Source: Cricetomys ansorgei (taxonomy: Eukaryota > Chordata > Mammalia > Rodentia > Nesomyidae). From it: a stretch of 64,000 bases of DNA. The position numbers and the translations under genes were made by a program. The stretch spans positions 1,610,501 to 1,674,500 of the forward strand of contig JAMJFZ010000818.1 of NCBI GenBank assembly GCA_026225945.1. Reading direction: 5' to 3'. The notes below the pieces were generated by a model that worked only from the letters and a program-made list of their open reading frames with translations, did not search any database and was not told the origin of the DNA. Shown piece by piece: positions 31,819-42,828 of the stretch (position 1 is the stretch's first letter; every line of letters starts with the position of its first letter).

Positions 31819-31974
31819 AAAAATTATGTGTGTACCACGTGTGTGCAGTGCCTGCAGAAGCCAGGAGGCCACGGGAGCCTCTAGAATTGAAGTTACAGTT
31901 GGTGTTGAGAGTTGGACCTGGATCCTACGGAAAAATAGCCTGTGCTCTTAACAGATGAGCCATCTCTCCAGCCC
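31819..31974 (-). repeat. B2/B3-type SINE (reversed) with 16-bp target-site duplication
   Basis: The element (GAGTTGGACCTGGATCCTAC, TGTGCTCTTAACAGATGAGC, CATCTCTCCAGCC) is flanked by perfect copies of CAACAGCTACATTTTG at 31803-31818 and 31975-31990, the mark of LINE-driven insertion. Confidence 0.92.
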
Positions 31975-32008
31975 CAACAGCTACATTTTGTATAAACAAC
32001 CACTAATT

Positions 32009-32125
32009 TTTTTCTCTGTTGGAACTCTGGCTGTCAACAAGGCTGGCCTCAAACTCAGAGAGCTGCCTGCTTCTGCCTCTAGAGTGCTGGGATTAGAGGT
32101 GTGTGCCGCCACCACCACCCAGCTG
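32009..32125 (-). repeat. B1 SINE (reversed) with 13-bp target-site duplication
   Basis: GGCTGGCCTCAAACTCAGAG, CTGCCTGCTTCTGCCTCTAG and TGGGATTAGAGGTGTGTGCC are flanked by perfect ACAACCACTAATT at 31996-32008 and 32126-32138. Confidence 0.92.
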
Positions 32126-32155
32126 ACAACCACTAATTGTAAGAAACATAGTCAA

Positions 32156-32255
32156 GGGGCTGGAGAGATGGCTCAGCAGTTAAAAGCATGGACTGCTCTT
32201 AGGACCCAGGTTTGGTTCCTAGCACCCTTTTCTGGCCTCTGTGGACACCATATGA
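32156..32255 (+). repeat. B2 SINE (forward, 3'-truncated)
   Basis: GGGGCTGGAGAGATGGCTCA, GCAGTTAAAAGCATGGACTG and CTCTGTGGACACCATATGAT match the B2 head and middle. Confidence 0.85.
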
Positions 32256-32314
32256 TCTTAAATGGATTTCAGTTTTATGATAGCAATTAATGTCAAAGTG
32301 TGCTGTGAATTCTC

Positions 32315-32545
32315 AACTTGGAGCTGAGTAACAAGTAATACCAGCTACCTGAGAGGCTGGAGTATTGCAAGTTCCAGGTCACCCTCAACAGCTTGGTTAA
32401 TAGTCCGTGGCTGGGTGGAGCATGGTGGTAAAGCTCTTGCCTAATGTAGAAAGTTCTGGGCTTACTCAGGGAGCTGAGGCAGCAGGACTGCTGAGAGTTT
32501 GAGGCTGGTCTGGGCTATATAACAAGACTTATTTCAAAGAAAGGA
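32315..32545 (+). repeat. ID/B1 composite-like SINE sequence
   Basis: Two diverged B1-like pieces (CAGCTACCTGAGAGGCTGGA; TCAGGGAGCTGAGGCAGCAG) surround an ID-like middle (GAGCATGGTGGTAAAGCTCT). Confidence 0.55.
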
Positions 32546-33039
32546 TGGGGGAGGGCGTCCCAAACTTACTGTTTAGGTTATTGCCCTACAAACCGTCCTG
32601 AAAAGGTTACACCAGTGTCCAGACAACAGTCGGGGAGTTCACAGCTGGGTCCTCCAAGTACCTCAGTGTGATCAATTTCCTCCGTAAGTTTAGGTATTTA
32701 AAGGCCCATTTACAGATGAGATTTTTGACTTCCCACAGAAGTTTACGACGTTCCAGATATTTCAACAAATCCATGCTGATGATGGTCTGACTCCTTAGAA
32801 GAAAGATGGACCTAAACAAACGTCACCCCAAAGGCTGGTACTAACTTACAAAAACATTCTTCTACAGGAAGTTCATACCCAAAAGGAGACTTCAGCCACG
32901 CCCTCCTGGCTGGCTCGACCACCCAGTAACCCCTCACTGCCACGGGCCTCATCCCGTGAGCGTCTCTGTAGGTGTGACTACTACACGAAAACACTTGGAC
33001 ACGTAATTCCTGATACATGAAAAAGAGCTGACCCCTCCT

Positions 33040-34005
33040 TACAATGGGAAAGGTTTTTCTTGCTTGTGTCTCTCCACAGGACTACCCAAAAATATATTTG
33101 GATCCCTGCCAGAAATCTTCACTAACAGACCAACTGAAGAAGCGGAGAAGACGCTTCCTAGAGGAAACAAGAAAATCAAACATCCAAGAACTGGCAGTTA
33201 CACACCCTTCTCTTCCCTGCCCGCACAGGAATGGCTACAGAATCATTCTGACCTGGCATCTCACTCTTTCGCTCACTAACGGAGAGTCCTGATACCTGGT
33301 GAGACTTCCCTCTATCACTAACAAACCTAATCCTTTTTGCAGGAAGTCACAAGAGATTGTTCCCATGAGACCCCACTCAAATCCCAAAGGCCCAGTGCCT
33401 CTGTAACTGTGTCTCTGTTCATTACTGTACCTTGCCTTCCAGTCCACTGCTTACAGCTACGCCTAATCAAGGCTCTATAAGGCAAATCCTCAGTGCCTCT
33501 TTCACAGATGCCACAGAAACCAACATGTGTTCATCTTCCTATGCCTCTCTGGTGCCAAGAACTTGTCAGTCCCTGTATCAACTCTCCCCTCCAGAAGATT
33601 ATCCACAGATTGATGTGAGCCCATAGAAAGAAAACCAAAAAAGGATCCTCCTATCCACTGATTCCTGCTTGAAGCCTGCCTGTCCAGACACGCCATCTAG
33701 CGGCCGATGACCTCCACTGCTGCCTGCTTCACAGCTGCACCAATGACTCTGGGCTGACAATATGGGACGCATACCTAGCCGCAACAAACTTCCAACGGGG
33801 TCCACAAGCCCATGCCTTGATATTTAAACCTAATTGTTTAGCTTCTCCCAGACTTGACAATTACACCGTGTCATCCAGTCCCTACAGCGGCAGATAAACA
33901 ACTTAACCAAGTGTCACAAAACTGGGCTCTAATCCAATACCAAACTGTCTCAGAGACCATGATAATTATAACGCTCCCTTTTTAAAATAAAGACAGAAGA
34001 GGCAT
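33040..34005 (+). mobile_element. Possible endogenous-retrovirus internal remnant
   Basis: About 1 kb lies immediately upstream of an LTR-like sequence. Its composition differs from the surrounding intron, with C-rich pyrimidine stretches and no SINEs. It ends in a purine-rich run (about 33984-34003) where a polypurine tract would be expected. All frames contain stops; the longest open frames are 64-82 codons and I do not recognise a viral protein in them. The assignment rests on position and architecture only. Any coding capacity is dead. Confidence 0.35.
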
Positions 34006-34420
34006 TGTGAGGGTGGCCCAGGACTAACAGTGTGTCGAGGCCAAGTTGAACCCCACGCCATCCAAAGGGGATGAGGATGGAAGGTGTTCGTTGCTCCACA
34101 CCTTAGACCTGGCCTGAACCCAGCTAAATTATTAGATATGCTTTGTTTGCCCTGCGGGCTGGAAACATAGGTGCAAACTCCATATGCAGACAAGGCCACT
34201 CCCAGCAGAGAATGTCCTAACCAATGGGCATTCTCTGGCTCCTCCCCTGTCTGTACCCCTATAAGTGTACCCTCTCTCTCTGCATTAAAGTTTAGATTGT
34301 CCTCTGACACCTGTTTCCCCGGGTTCCTGTGTGTTCTTGTGCTGGCTCACGGAGGTCCGCCAGGGCCAGGATGCCGAAGACCCACGGCTCCCCAATGCTG
34401 GGTTCCCGTGTGGGTGCTCG
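34006..34420 (+). mobile_element. LTR-like sequence (forward)
   Basis: It starts TGTGAGGG, then shows ACCAAT (34220-34225), a TATAAG box (34260-34265) and ATTAAA (34284-34289), followed by U5-like GT-rich sequence. The spacing of promoter box and poly(A) signal within 30 bases is typical of LTRs. The 3' border is uncertain (34350-34420). Confidence 0.5.
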
Positions 34421-35704
34421 GACTGAGATGGCGAAACCATGGCAGAGCAGCCATGGCGGGGAAAACATGCGTGGTGGGAGAATTTATTACAACAATGATT
34501 AAGTGGAATGGCTTAGCGGGGACTGCGCTCCTAGTACTATAGTGAGAGCTAAGCTGGACGACTTAGAAGGCACTGTTTCCCTGTGGAAACAACATAACAA
34601 GAGCCTCACATCCTGGCTGCCATGACTCCCCCCCTGATGGACCGTAAACCAAAATAAATCCTCATTTTGTGGGTTTTGTCACAGAAACGAGAAAAACGTG
34701 ACTAGTAAAGAAAATTCTGCTCTTACCTGCCTGCCCGGTGTAGACTCGGGCTGTTAGCCACAGTGCTGGGCAGCAGTAGCACAAGACAGGGTCGGGCCTC
34801 GGTTTGAGACAGCTCTGGCAGCCTTCCCCACACACCCCTAAACGGGGGCAGTGAGGAGCCACGGACAGCAGTCATTCATCTTCCAGGATGAAGATGCAGA
34901 CCCTGAACGTGAACTTCACGAGAAGGCACGGAGGAAGGCAGTGTGGCCAGCAGCGAGAGGCGCCGGTGCAGGGGCATCGCTCCTGAAGGCGGCCCCAGAG
35001 AAAACCAGGCTGTCAGGCCCTGGGGTTAGTACCAGTGAACACTATCAGAGTAAAAAAACACATACCTCCAAGACTGTCATTTTGCAAACAGGAGCACACA
35101 AGAAGACTTCAGCAGCCTGGGGAGAAGGAACGCCCGCTAAGGAGTGATCCTTAGACTGACCGGGGAATTAGAGGCGGCAGTAAAGGCGCCATGAATTTGA
35201 ATGACTGGATGGAGGAATGCTGTAACTGTAATCACTTTGTTCAACCACAGGACATGCCAACGGTGAACACGGGCAGATGCTCAAATCTCTACCTGTCATA
35301 GGAGCCTAGTGTGAGCAGGTGACACATTTCTACACCATGTGAGGACAGACCAGGGGACATGAACTGCTCAGCTGAGACAGTGATCACAGGCCAGTCCTCC
35401 TTAAGTGAGCTGTGTGGGGACAGGTAGCCATCATGGGGCTGCACGGAGGCTCCCTACTGCAATTGCTTTTGGGTGTAGAGCAGGCTTCTGCTTCCCATAA
35501 GTATAGCTGCAGAAGTTAAATGCTAACAGCAGTTTCTTGGGAGGAGTGTGGAGAGGCAACCAAAGCCCCAACAGAGGTTTTTACTTTTTTTCAGGCCTTG
35601 GAGGGTGTTGGCTCTACCCTGGTGCTCGTAACTGCACACACCTGACTTGTTTCAGACAATTAACTTCTTAGCTGGTGTGAAGTAGGTATAATGTGAAGCA
35701 GCAG

Positions 35705-35830
35705 AGGTTGGCATGGCGGTACATGTCTGGAATCCCAGCACCAGGGAGGTAAAGGTGGGAAGGCTAAGAGTTCAAGGTCACTCTTGACTACAAAGCAAGT
35801 TCAAGATCAGCCTAGGGTACAAGAAACCAA
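35705..35830 (+). repeat. B1-like SINE
   Basis: GGCATGGCGGTACATGTCTG, GAATCCCAGCACCAGGGAGG and AGTTCAAGGTCACTCTTGAC match a diverged B1-type element. Confidence 0.7.
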
Positions 35831-36619
35831 ATAAATAACAGACAAGCACAGTCTTGGGATGTAGAATCGAAACCACTTGGCAAGATAGCAGTGCAGACTC
35901 ACAGGCTCATAGCAGACAGCCTCCAGTGGGGGAGCCTTTCTTCCAAGCATGCACAGGTGCCTGTCTTCTGGCTGCTGTAGGTCAAGAGACCCAAGGCTGT
36001 TGGGCACTCAGGAGGGAGCCTTAGGCTGGAGCCCAGTGTGGGCATTTGAAACAGATGGGTGGAGTGCTTCCCACACATGTTGGCTAGCCAGGGTCTATCA
36101 GGAGCCCCTGTGTGTTTACAGCTTGGCTGTTAAGGACACAGGCAAACATGCTTGGTCCATTAGTTCAGAGTTTGCCGTCTGTTCCTCTGCTGTGTTAGAC
36201 AGCAGCACGGTGGCGCCAAATGAAGATGGCAAATGCCAGCGCTGCAGCAGCTCAGCTTCCGTGAGACCGGCCAGCCCACGCGGACAGTTTCCTGACACCT
36301 GAGAGACACATCGGTTCCCCACCTCAGACAGAACTGCCCATTTGCAGTGTCCTGTCCACCCACGCATTAGGATGCAGGTATCGGCCCTGAACATCCGACA
36401 GTGCGCAGTACCAACCGCAAATGCAGCATGCCCTGGCAGAGCTGGAGCTTCAGCACTCAAACCACACACTGCATGCTGGGAAACAGGTACCCCAGCAAAC
36501 GGGCAGAGACTCGTGCCAGGTTGACCGATCCCAGGGAAAAGAAGGGGCCGATGGTAGAAACCACAAGCCCTCATTGAGTGAGTATCACCAACTCTGCCTA
36601 CTGAAAGAAAAATAATTGG

Positions 36620-36900
36620 TCTGAAAGCTGTAATCGCTATGTTTAATATTCATGGCTGGGCTTGGAGGACAGCCCCAACACTCCCTCTCCGCAGCCCTCG
36701 CTAATGAAAACCGCACCGTAGGTGGTGGCTTTAGCCCGCCAATTAAAACAAAAGACACCAGAACCTTCCAAAGACTCCAGCAGAGGAGCATCCATCTGAT
36801 GGGCAGAGAAACGTGCTGGAACGGAGAGGGAGGCACGCTCTGGCTGGTCCTGTGCTAAGAGCTTTGAATAACTCATTATAACACTTGCAGATGGAGTGAG
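36620..36900. promoter_or_regulatory. Repeat-poor AT-motif block (possible conserved element)
   Basis: TTTAATATTCATGG, GCTAATGAAAACC, CCAATTAAAACAAAAG and TTGAATAACTCATTATAACA are clustered in 250 bases without repeats. This is only suggestive. Confidence 0.28.
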
Positions 36901-37679
36901 CGTAACGTTTGCGCCCTGCACGTGCCCTGGCAGCAGGCACACACACGAGCACACCACAACTTTCTGTGTGTCGGGCAGGAAGGAAGCAAGAAGACTTTCT
37001 AATTGGGGGGTCACACCTCGGGGTGTGCTTCCTATTGGTTTGGACTCAACAGTCCTGTATGATAACAAGGCAAACCGAGGCGGCAAAGCTGGCAGTGTCT
37101 GGACTCTGGGTTGGCTGTTCTTCAGGAAGAACGCACCCTTGGCTGCATTTCTACCCAGAAAATAAAGGTAAATGAACGGAAAGCATTGACATGCAAGCTT
37201 TTTTAAGATTATGACTAAATTAATCAGGAGAACTGGTATTTTAAAAGATTAGTGCGTGACTCTGACTTGCTGTAGCTGAGCTGTGAGGAAGACCACACAC
37301 GTGCATGTGCAGAATCCACGCCTCACCCACACAGTACCAAAGCCAGCCTTCTGAGAATGTTCATTTTAATAGCAATTGGAAACATTTATATTTCCAGGTA
37401 GATGTGTCCAGCTTTGTCCTACTGGGCTAAGCTTAGCATGCTCTGTGCTTCAAAGCAGTATCACTGTGGTGTGGCAGTCTCTACATGAAATATAAGCAGC
37501 AGTCCCCGTGAGGGGATCCCTGAAGCTCTCAGCACCTGTTTTGTCAGGGGATCTGCTTAAACTCCACGCTCTGTGGCTCACGGAAAGCCAACCTAGGACA
37601 CTGCCTGAGACAGCATAGATGGCCGAAGCAATTAAGCTGAAGTATCGAAGCTCTTAGCGAATACTTCACATTTAAGGTG

Positions 37680-37852
37680 ATGACAGAGGATCAGCAGGCT
37701 GGCTAGGCAGGCCACCTGAGTTCCGCCCTCAGAACCTGGGTAAGAGCGGAAGGAGAGAACCGACTCCACAATTTTCCCCGCATGTCCAAATGCACACTGT
37801 GGCACATGCACCCATCATCATGCATGTACACACACAATAAATTAAAAAATAT
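37680..37852 (+). repeat. B3 SINE (forward)
   Basis: It shows GGCAGGCCACCTGAGTTCCG, GGAAGGAGAGAACCGACTCC and ACTGTGGCACATGCACCCAT, ending ACACACACAATAAATTAAAA. Confidence 0.88.
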
Positions 37853-37899
37853 TGCAAACTGTTCACATACCTATGTTGCACATCTTGTCCTGTTCTTTT

Positions 37900-38077
37900 T
37901 CAAGATTTAATCATGTATGTGTGTATCTGTGTGCATGTATGTGCACCTAAGAGTGTGGTGTCTGCAGAGTCCAGAAGAGGGCATTTGGTCCCTGAGCTGG
38001 AGTTACAGGCAGTTGTGAACCAAGTCCTCTGGAAGGGCAGTACACGCTCTTAACTGCTGAGCCATCTTTTTCAGCCC
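37900..38077 (-). repeat. B2/B3-type SINE (reversed)
   Basis: GAGTCCAGAAGAGGGCATTT, GGAGTTACAGGCAGTTGTGA and CGCTCTTAACTGCTGAGCCA, then TCTTTTTCAGCCC, are a reversed B2/B3. It lies head-on to the B3 at 37680, only 50 bases away. Confidence 0.85.
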
Positions 38078-38299
38078 ATTCTGTTTTCCATACAGAGCCT
38101 CGCGATGCAGCCTGAGCTGTCCTGAGCTTGTCCCTAAACCTCCTTGGGGTGCACGAGCACACCCAACTCCAACACAAATGTTCCCCTTTACCTACAAGGG
38201 CTGGCACTGGGAAGGACACTCTCTCTAATACATCCTATTCAAAGGTTCAGGAGTCCAGACAAGTGCTGGGGAGGCAGAGCTAAAAGGAAAAATCAAAAC

Positions 38300-39600
38300 T
38301 GGGACACACTCAATTATTTTTGCCAATTAGTTTTCAAAAATGGCGCTAAAATCACTCAGTGGAGAAAGAACAATCTCGGCAACAAATGGTGCCGGGACAT
38401 CCAAGCATCCAGCTGCCCCCCCCACACCCCAAATAACATAAGAGATTACATTATAAAACTCAAGAAAATAGACTAACAGCCTTGGATTAGGAAAAGGATT
38501 CTTATAAATAAGTGATGGCACAAGAAAAACTAGATAAATCCCATCCCATCAATACGTAAAGCCTGTGCGCTGTCAACAGGTGAAAACAGCTCACGCAGAG
38601 GAGGAAACGCTGGCAGATGACAGAACCGACAAGGGTCCTACACTCAGAAAAGAGAAAAACCCGCCACAAGTCAACAATAAAAACCACAATTTAAACCAGG
38701 ATTTGGGTCTGGGTGTGGTAGCTCATGCTTGTGATCCGAGAGCTCAGCAGCAGACAGGTTTGCCCTGAGTTCTACACAGCAAGTGCTACGCAAGTCGGCT
38801 ATGCAGGAGGCCGTGTCTCTCCTCCACAAGCCCCCAGGATGTGCAGGTGGGCCACAAGCAGAGGAAGTGGGTCCCTAAGAACCAGCACCAGGGTGATCCA
38901 AACCAAAGCACGAGGAGACTCTTCCCAGACCAGGCTGACTGCTAGACCCTGAGGCAGCGCATGTGCTGAGGCCTGGAGCATGGGTCCAGGGCCAGTGCGT
39001 CGGCAGTTACCACTGAAGCCAGCAGCTCAATCCCCAGGCGTTTGCCCAAGAGAACTGAAGACACATAAAAAGTTACACATGAATTATGGTGACGGTCAAA
39101 GCTATCAAAACATTTAATTAAAGCCCCCAGATGTCCACTGACTTCAAGGGAAGAACGGAATGCTGTCTGTCCAGGTGATGGGTATTACTTGGCCATAAGA
39201 AAGGAATGATGTTTAAAAAAAAAGCTGTGCGGTGGCGGCGCACACCCTTAATCCCAGCACTCAGGAGGCAGCGGAGCTCTGTGAGGTCGAGGCCAGCCTG
39301 TCTGCAGAGTGAGTTCCAGGACAGCCAGAGTCACAACAGAGAAACCATGTCTCAAAAAACCAAAATGAATGAATGAATGAATGAATGAGTGGTGTTCTGA
39401 TACACCGAATGGGCTTATCTCGAAAACATTAGACCATGTAGAAATAGGTCACGAAGGCCACGTGTCAACCATTGATATGGACGCCCACAGGTAAACGCAC
39501 AGCAAGGGAAAGTCCACCAGTGGTTGCTGAGAACGGAGAACTTGGAGGGACAGCAGTGACTGCTCGTGGCGCAGGGCTTCTGTCTGGGTCCTGTCCTGAA
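38300..39600 (+). mobile_element. Old LINE-1 3' end, broken by SINE insertions
   Basis: GAACAATCTCGGCAACAAAT and GGTGCCGGGACATCCAAGCA, then GGATTCTTATAAATAAGTG, GACAAGGGTCCTACACTC and CAATAAAAACCACAATTTAA, follow the order of the L1 ORF2 3' part. Farther on, CCCAGATGTCCACTGACTTC, TTACTTGGCCATAAGAAAGG and CCACCAGTGGTTGCTGAGAA follow L1 terminal sequence. Frames are destroyed. A B1 interrupts at 39229-39390, and a SINE-like piece is at about 38705-38850. Confidence 0.75.
39229..39390 (+). repeat. B1 SINE with (GAAT)n tail
   Basis: TAATCCCAGCACTCAGGAGG, GAGTGAGTTCCAGGACAGCC and ACAGAGAAACCATGTCTCAA are followed by seven GAAT/ATGA units (39364-39389). It sits inside the L1 fragment. Confidence 0.9.
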
Positions 39601-39884
39601 ATCGACTGCATTTAAGGTGGCGGGTCACATGACACGGGAACCCTGCCTCAAGGAAAGTGGATCTAATGGCAGACAAGAATAAGTACCTGAGTTTGGGCCC
39701 CCAAAACCCAGGTAAAGCTGAACACAGCAGAGCCATGTCTGTAATTAGAGGCCCTAAGGAGAGTGGCAGGTGGAGACAGGAGAGTACCCAGAAGCTCCTG
39801 GGCCAGTGGTCTGCATGCACAGCATCGGATACAGAAGCAAGAGCTGACAGATGTTCTCTGATCTCCGTAAGTGTGCTGTAGTGC

Positions 39885-39948
39885 ACACGCACGTGTGCAC
39901 ACACACAAATAGATGTGCACACGTAGACACACATGCACACACAGATTA
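39885..39948. repeat. Degenerate (CA)n / purine-pyrimidine alternating tract
   Basis: It is a mixed run of GCACACGCACGTGTGCACAC type sequence, with frequent CACA and ACGT steps. Confidence 0.75.
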
Positions 39949-41289
39949 AAAACTAAATCTGGGGGACAGTGACTGAGAATTCTTGGTCCAAGGAACGTAG
40001 CCTGGCAACCCAACAGCTGCCATCTCACCCTCAGCAGACTCTGGCCGGGGTCTCCCCGGCAGAATGTGAGCACGCTCCACTCCAGACCCCGGCTTCACTG
40101 GTGACGGCCTGCATTCTGCGAGGCACAGAGAGGGATCTCACCAGACACAGCGCTGTGACACCAGCTATAGGCTTCCCTCCACTCACTGACAAGAGCGTGG
40201 ACGTTCTGGTTCCAGGTTGCTGCTCTTGGTGTGACCACCAGCAAACCCACAGATAAATACGAAAACCAGGCACCGAAGGACTTGAGAGGGCAGTTAAGTT
40301 GATGGACTGCAGCGGGCACCCTGGGGAAGTGGCTGCACCAGGAGGCTTTCTACTGTCTCCAGTGTCCTCCTGTGGCCCTGCTCTGAACGAGGGTTCCCAT
40401 AACAGAACTGTAGGGTGGGGGCAGGACGCTGGAACCACTTTCCTGGAACCAAATGAGCTTAAAAACCATCTGTCCCCTAGGGAGAAAAGAGCAGACTGAT
40501 GACTTAGGGTTGGGGACAGTATGTTCAAGGAGCTCCCCCTAGCTATTGGGCATGGCTGCCTTGGCAGGGGCTAGCCTGCATATGTAAGAAAATTTATCCA
40601 TAGTGGCTTAAAAACGTTTCAGCTCTTCCATAGAGATTACACATTTGGACAAGGGAAGTATGGAGGTATCTGACCTCGTAGATGACGCAGGGAAGTCTTG
40701 GCTTTTCCTCTAAAGGCTAATTGTAAGTCCTCACTGGAGACACAAGGGTGGTGGCGGCAGTGGCAGCAGAGGCGGCTGGGTCTCAGGGCTCTAACACTGA
40801 GGAACCCTGTCCCTGCCTGTCATCTAGTGACCAGCCCTGGGGCCTTCCTGATTTAATTTAAAAACTTAATTCCACTACATTCTAACAAAATGGGTTTCTC
40901 AAAATCAAATTTGGGCTTCACACTGACCAGAGGGCCGCCCGAACTGGGCACAAGGCTCCCCGTCTAGTCGTGGTGTGTGATGAGATGGGTATGGTTCAGA
41001 GGGAAAAGCAGCTTTACAGAGAACACCTGTGTGTCCTGGACACACCTGTGGCAGCTTGTGGCAAAGGACAGCTGACAGAGCTGTGACACTGGAGATACCA
41101 CCAGCATCAGAGAGCTCATATTGCACACACACACTCTGGGCAGAGTCTACTGCCCCGGGCCTGACATGTGGAAGTCCCCAAGGGGCCCTGACATTTGCTC
41201 CACTCGAAAACAGTGGAGACTGCCAACTCGGCTCACAGCGAGGGGTCAGTTTCCCTAGCTACCAGTAGGGCTACTTGCCAAGCCTAGGT

Positions 41290-41755
41290 GGCGGTTGTTG
41301 GGGTGTGTATATGCGTGTATATATGTGGTATGTGCATGTGTACGAATGCATGTGGAAGTCAGAGGTCAATGCCTGCTATTCCTGATTGCTCGCTACCTTA
41401 GCTCTTGAAACAGGTTTCTCACTGAACCCAGAGCTCCCTGACTTGCTGGCCAATGGACTCTGAGGGCAGTCCTGTCTGAGATGAGTGTGACTGTGCCTTT
41501 TGTTGTTGTTTTGTCTTTAGACAGGGTCTCAGCATATAGTCTTTGCTGGCCTGGACCCCACTATGTAGACCAGACTGACTTTGAACTCACAGAGATCCTC
41601 CTGCCTCTGCTTCCCAAATGCTGGGATCAAAGGTGTGCGCCACCATGACTGGCATGCCTCATTATTTCACAAGGGTTCTGGGGTCCAAACTCAGGTCATG
41701 TTTGCCCAGCAGTCACCTATTGACTGAGTCCTCTCTCTAGCTCCTCAAGTCTTAG
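41290..41755 (-). repeat. Old rodent interspersed repeat interrupted by a B1
   Basis: GCATGTGGAAGTCAGAGGTC, CTCTTGAAACAGGTTTCTCA and CTGAACCCAGAGCTCCCTGA match the family seen at 15585. Its continuation (GGGTTCTGGGGTCCAAACTC, GACTGAGTCCTCTCTCTAGC) resumes after a reversed B1 at 41500-41655, so the B1 is the younger insertion. Confidence 0.65.
41500..41655 (-). repeat. B1 SINE (reversed), nested
   Basis: It shows TTGTTGTTGTTTTGTCTTTA, GACAGGGTCTCAGCATATAG, TTTGAACTCACAGAGATCCT and CAAAGGTGTGCGCCACCATG. Confidence 0.85.
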
Positions 41756-42700
41756 CATATGGACCTCAGAGCTCCCTTTGCAAGCCCCACATGCAGAGTC
41801 ACCTGAGGAGCCCCTGAGAGATAGGGACGGAGTGCCCTCCCGACCCCTGCTCTAAGCGGGAATGCGGCTAGTGGATGAGGTTTAGGGGTTGGAAACACTA
41901 TGTGATCCAATAGTGATTTCTGCAAGCTGCTACTCTGCTGGGACAGAGCTTTGGGGTTTGGCACAAAGAAACACCCGCCTCGGAGCTGATACCCGCAGCT
42001 GAGCAATCCAACACCTGCAGCTCGGGCCGGGCCCAGGGGAGGGGTGCCAGCAGCCCTGGCCCCCTGCCAGTCTACCTCTCTCTGGGGCACTGGATCAGAT
42101 ACAGCAGGTAACTAGCCAAAAAGCAGAGAGAAAGCAAAGGAGAAGACAAGACAAAGGGGAGAACTAAACTCTGGACCGGAAGGGTCTCTTCAAACGCTTT
42201 AATCCTACAGCGCTGAGGCTGGCACTGGCCCTGAACCCAGAACACGGCTCCCTCCGCCAATGTGTTAAAGAGAAGGCCGCTAATCAGCTAAATGGAAACT
42301 GGAATCTGCTCCCATCAAGTCTCTCTCCTGTCACCAGAGGGACGCGCGGTGCTGAAACAGACTCCTGGCACCACTTGGCAGGCGGCCCTGTGTGCTGAGC
42401 GAGCCCGTCCCTTAGGTTACTGTTTTTAATATCCGAAAGCGAGCTTTCAGTGCCAAACAGATTCTGCCACAGGGGACAAAGCATACTCCAAGTGGTCTCA
42501 CAGGACCATCTACCAATGCCTGGAAAGAGAACCACCCTGTGGTGCTTCAGAGCGAAGTGGAGGCGTGCAGGTCCAACCATTACCTAATGTGAGACTGCGC
42601 TCCAAACCCAGGGGGGCTGGGCCCTCAGGAGGGCAACGCTGAAGCATGAGGCGCGCACGGCTCGGGGCCACAGATCACGGCCACTTCAGCCCCGCCCTAC

Positions 42701-42828
42701 CTCCTGTCCATGTTGCCGCTGACCATGAGGTTGGGAGGGCTGTCTCGGAGGTTGACACAGGTAAAGTCACCGAGTGCGTTGCCCAGCTTCGAGAGGCAGC
42801 GTTCTGCTTCCAGGCTGTACACCAGGAT
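42701..42828 (-). CDS. Fbxw8: Fbxw8 coding exon, fourth from the 3' end
   Basis: This 128-bp exon encodes ILVYSLEAER, CLSKLGNALG, DFTCVNLRDS, PPNLMVSGNM and DR, and ends inside an arginine codon (about residues 414-456). The acceptor is CCCCGCAG and the donor is GGAG/GTAGGG. The human protein as I recall it reads GNMDGRV where this reads GNMDRRV, a glycine-to-arginine change at a tight blade turn. Confidence 0.96.

Larger units (their letters stand above)
31019..42700 (-). other. Fbxw8: Fbxw8 intron between exons at 30845 and 42701
   Basis: This 11.7-kb intron holds a SINE stack with target-site duplications (31803-32545), an ERV-like segment with LTR (33040-34420), a repeat-poor motif-rich block (36620-36900), B3/B2 SINEs (37680-38077), a broken L1 3' end (38300-39600), a degenerate CA run, and a nested repeat (41290-41755). 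No exon was found. Confidence 0.85.

Noticed and set aside
34851..35147. 98-codon plus-strand frame as a small gene
   Set aside because: It is a lysine/alanine-rich frame in antisense intron with no homology and no start or splice context beyond an ATG.
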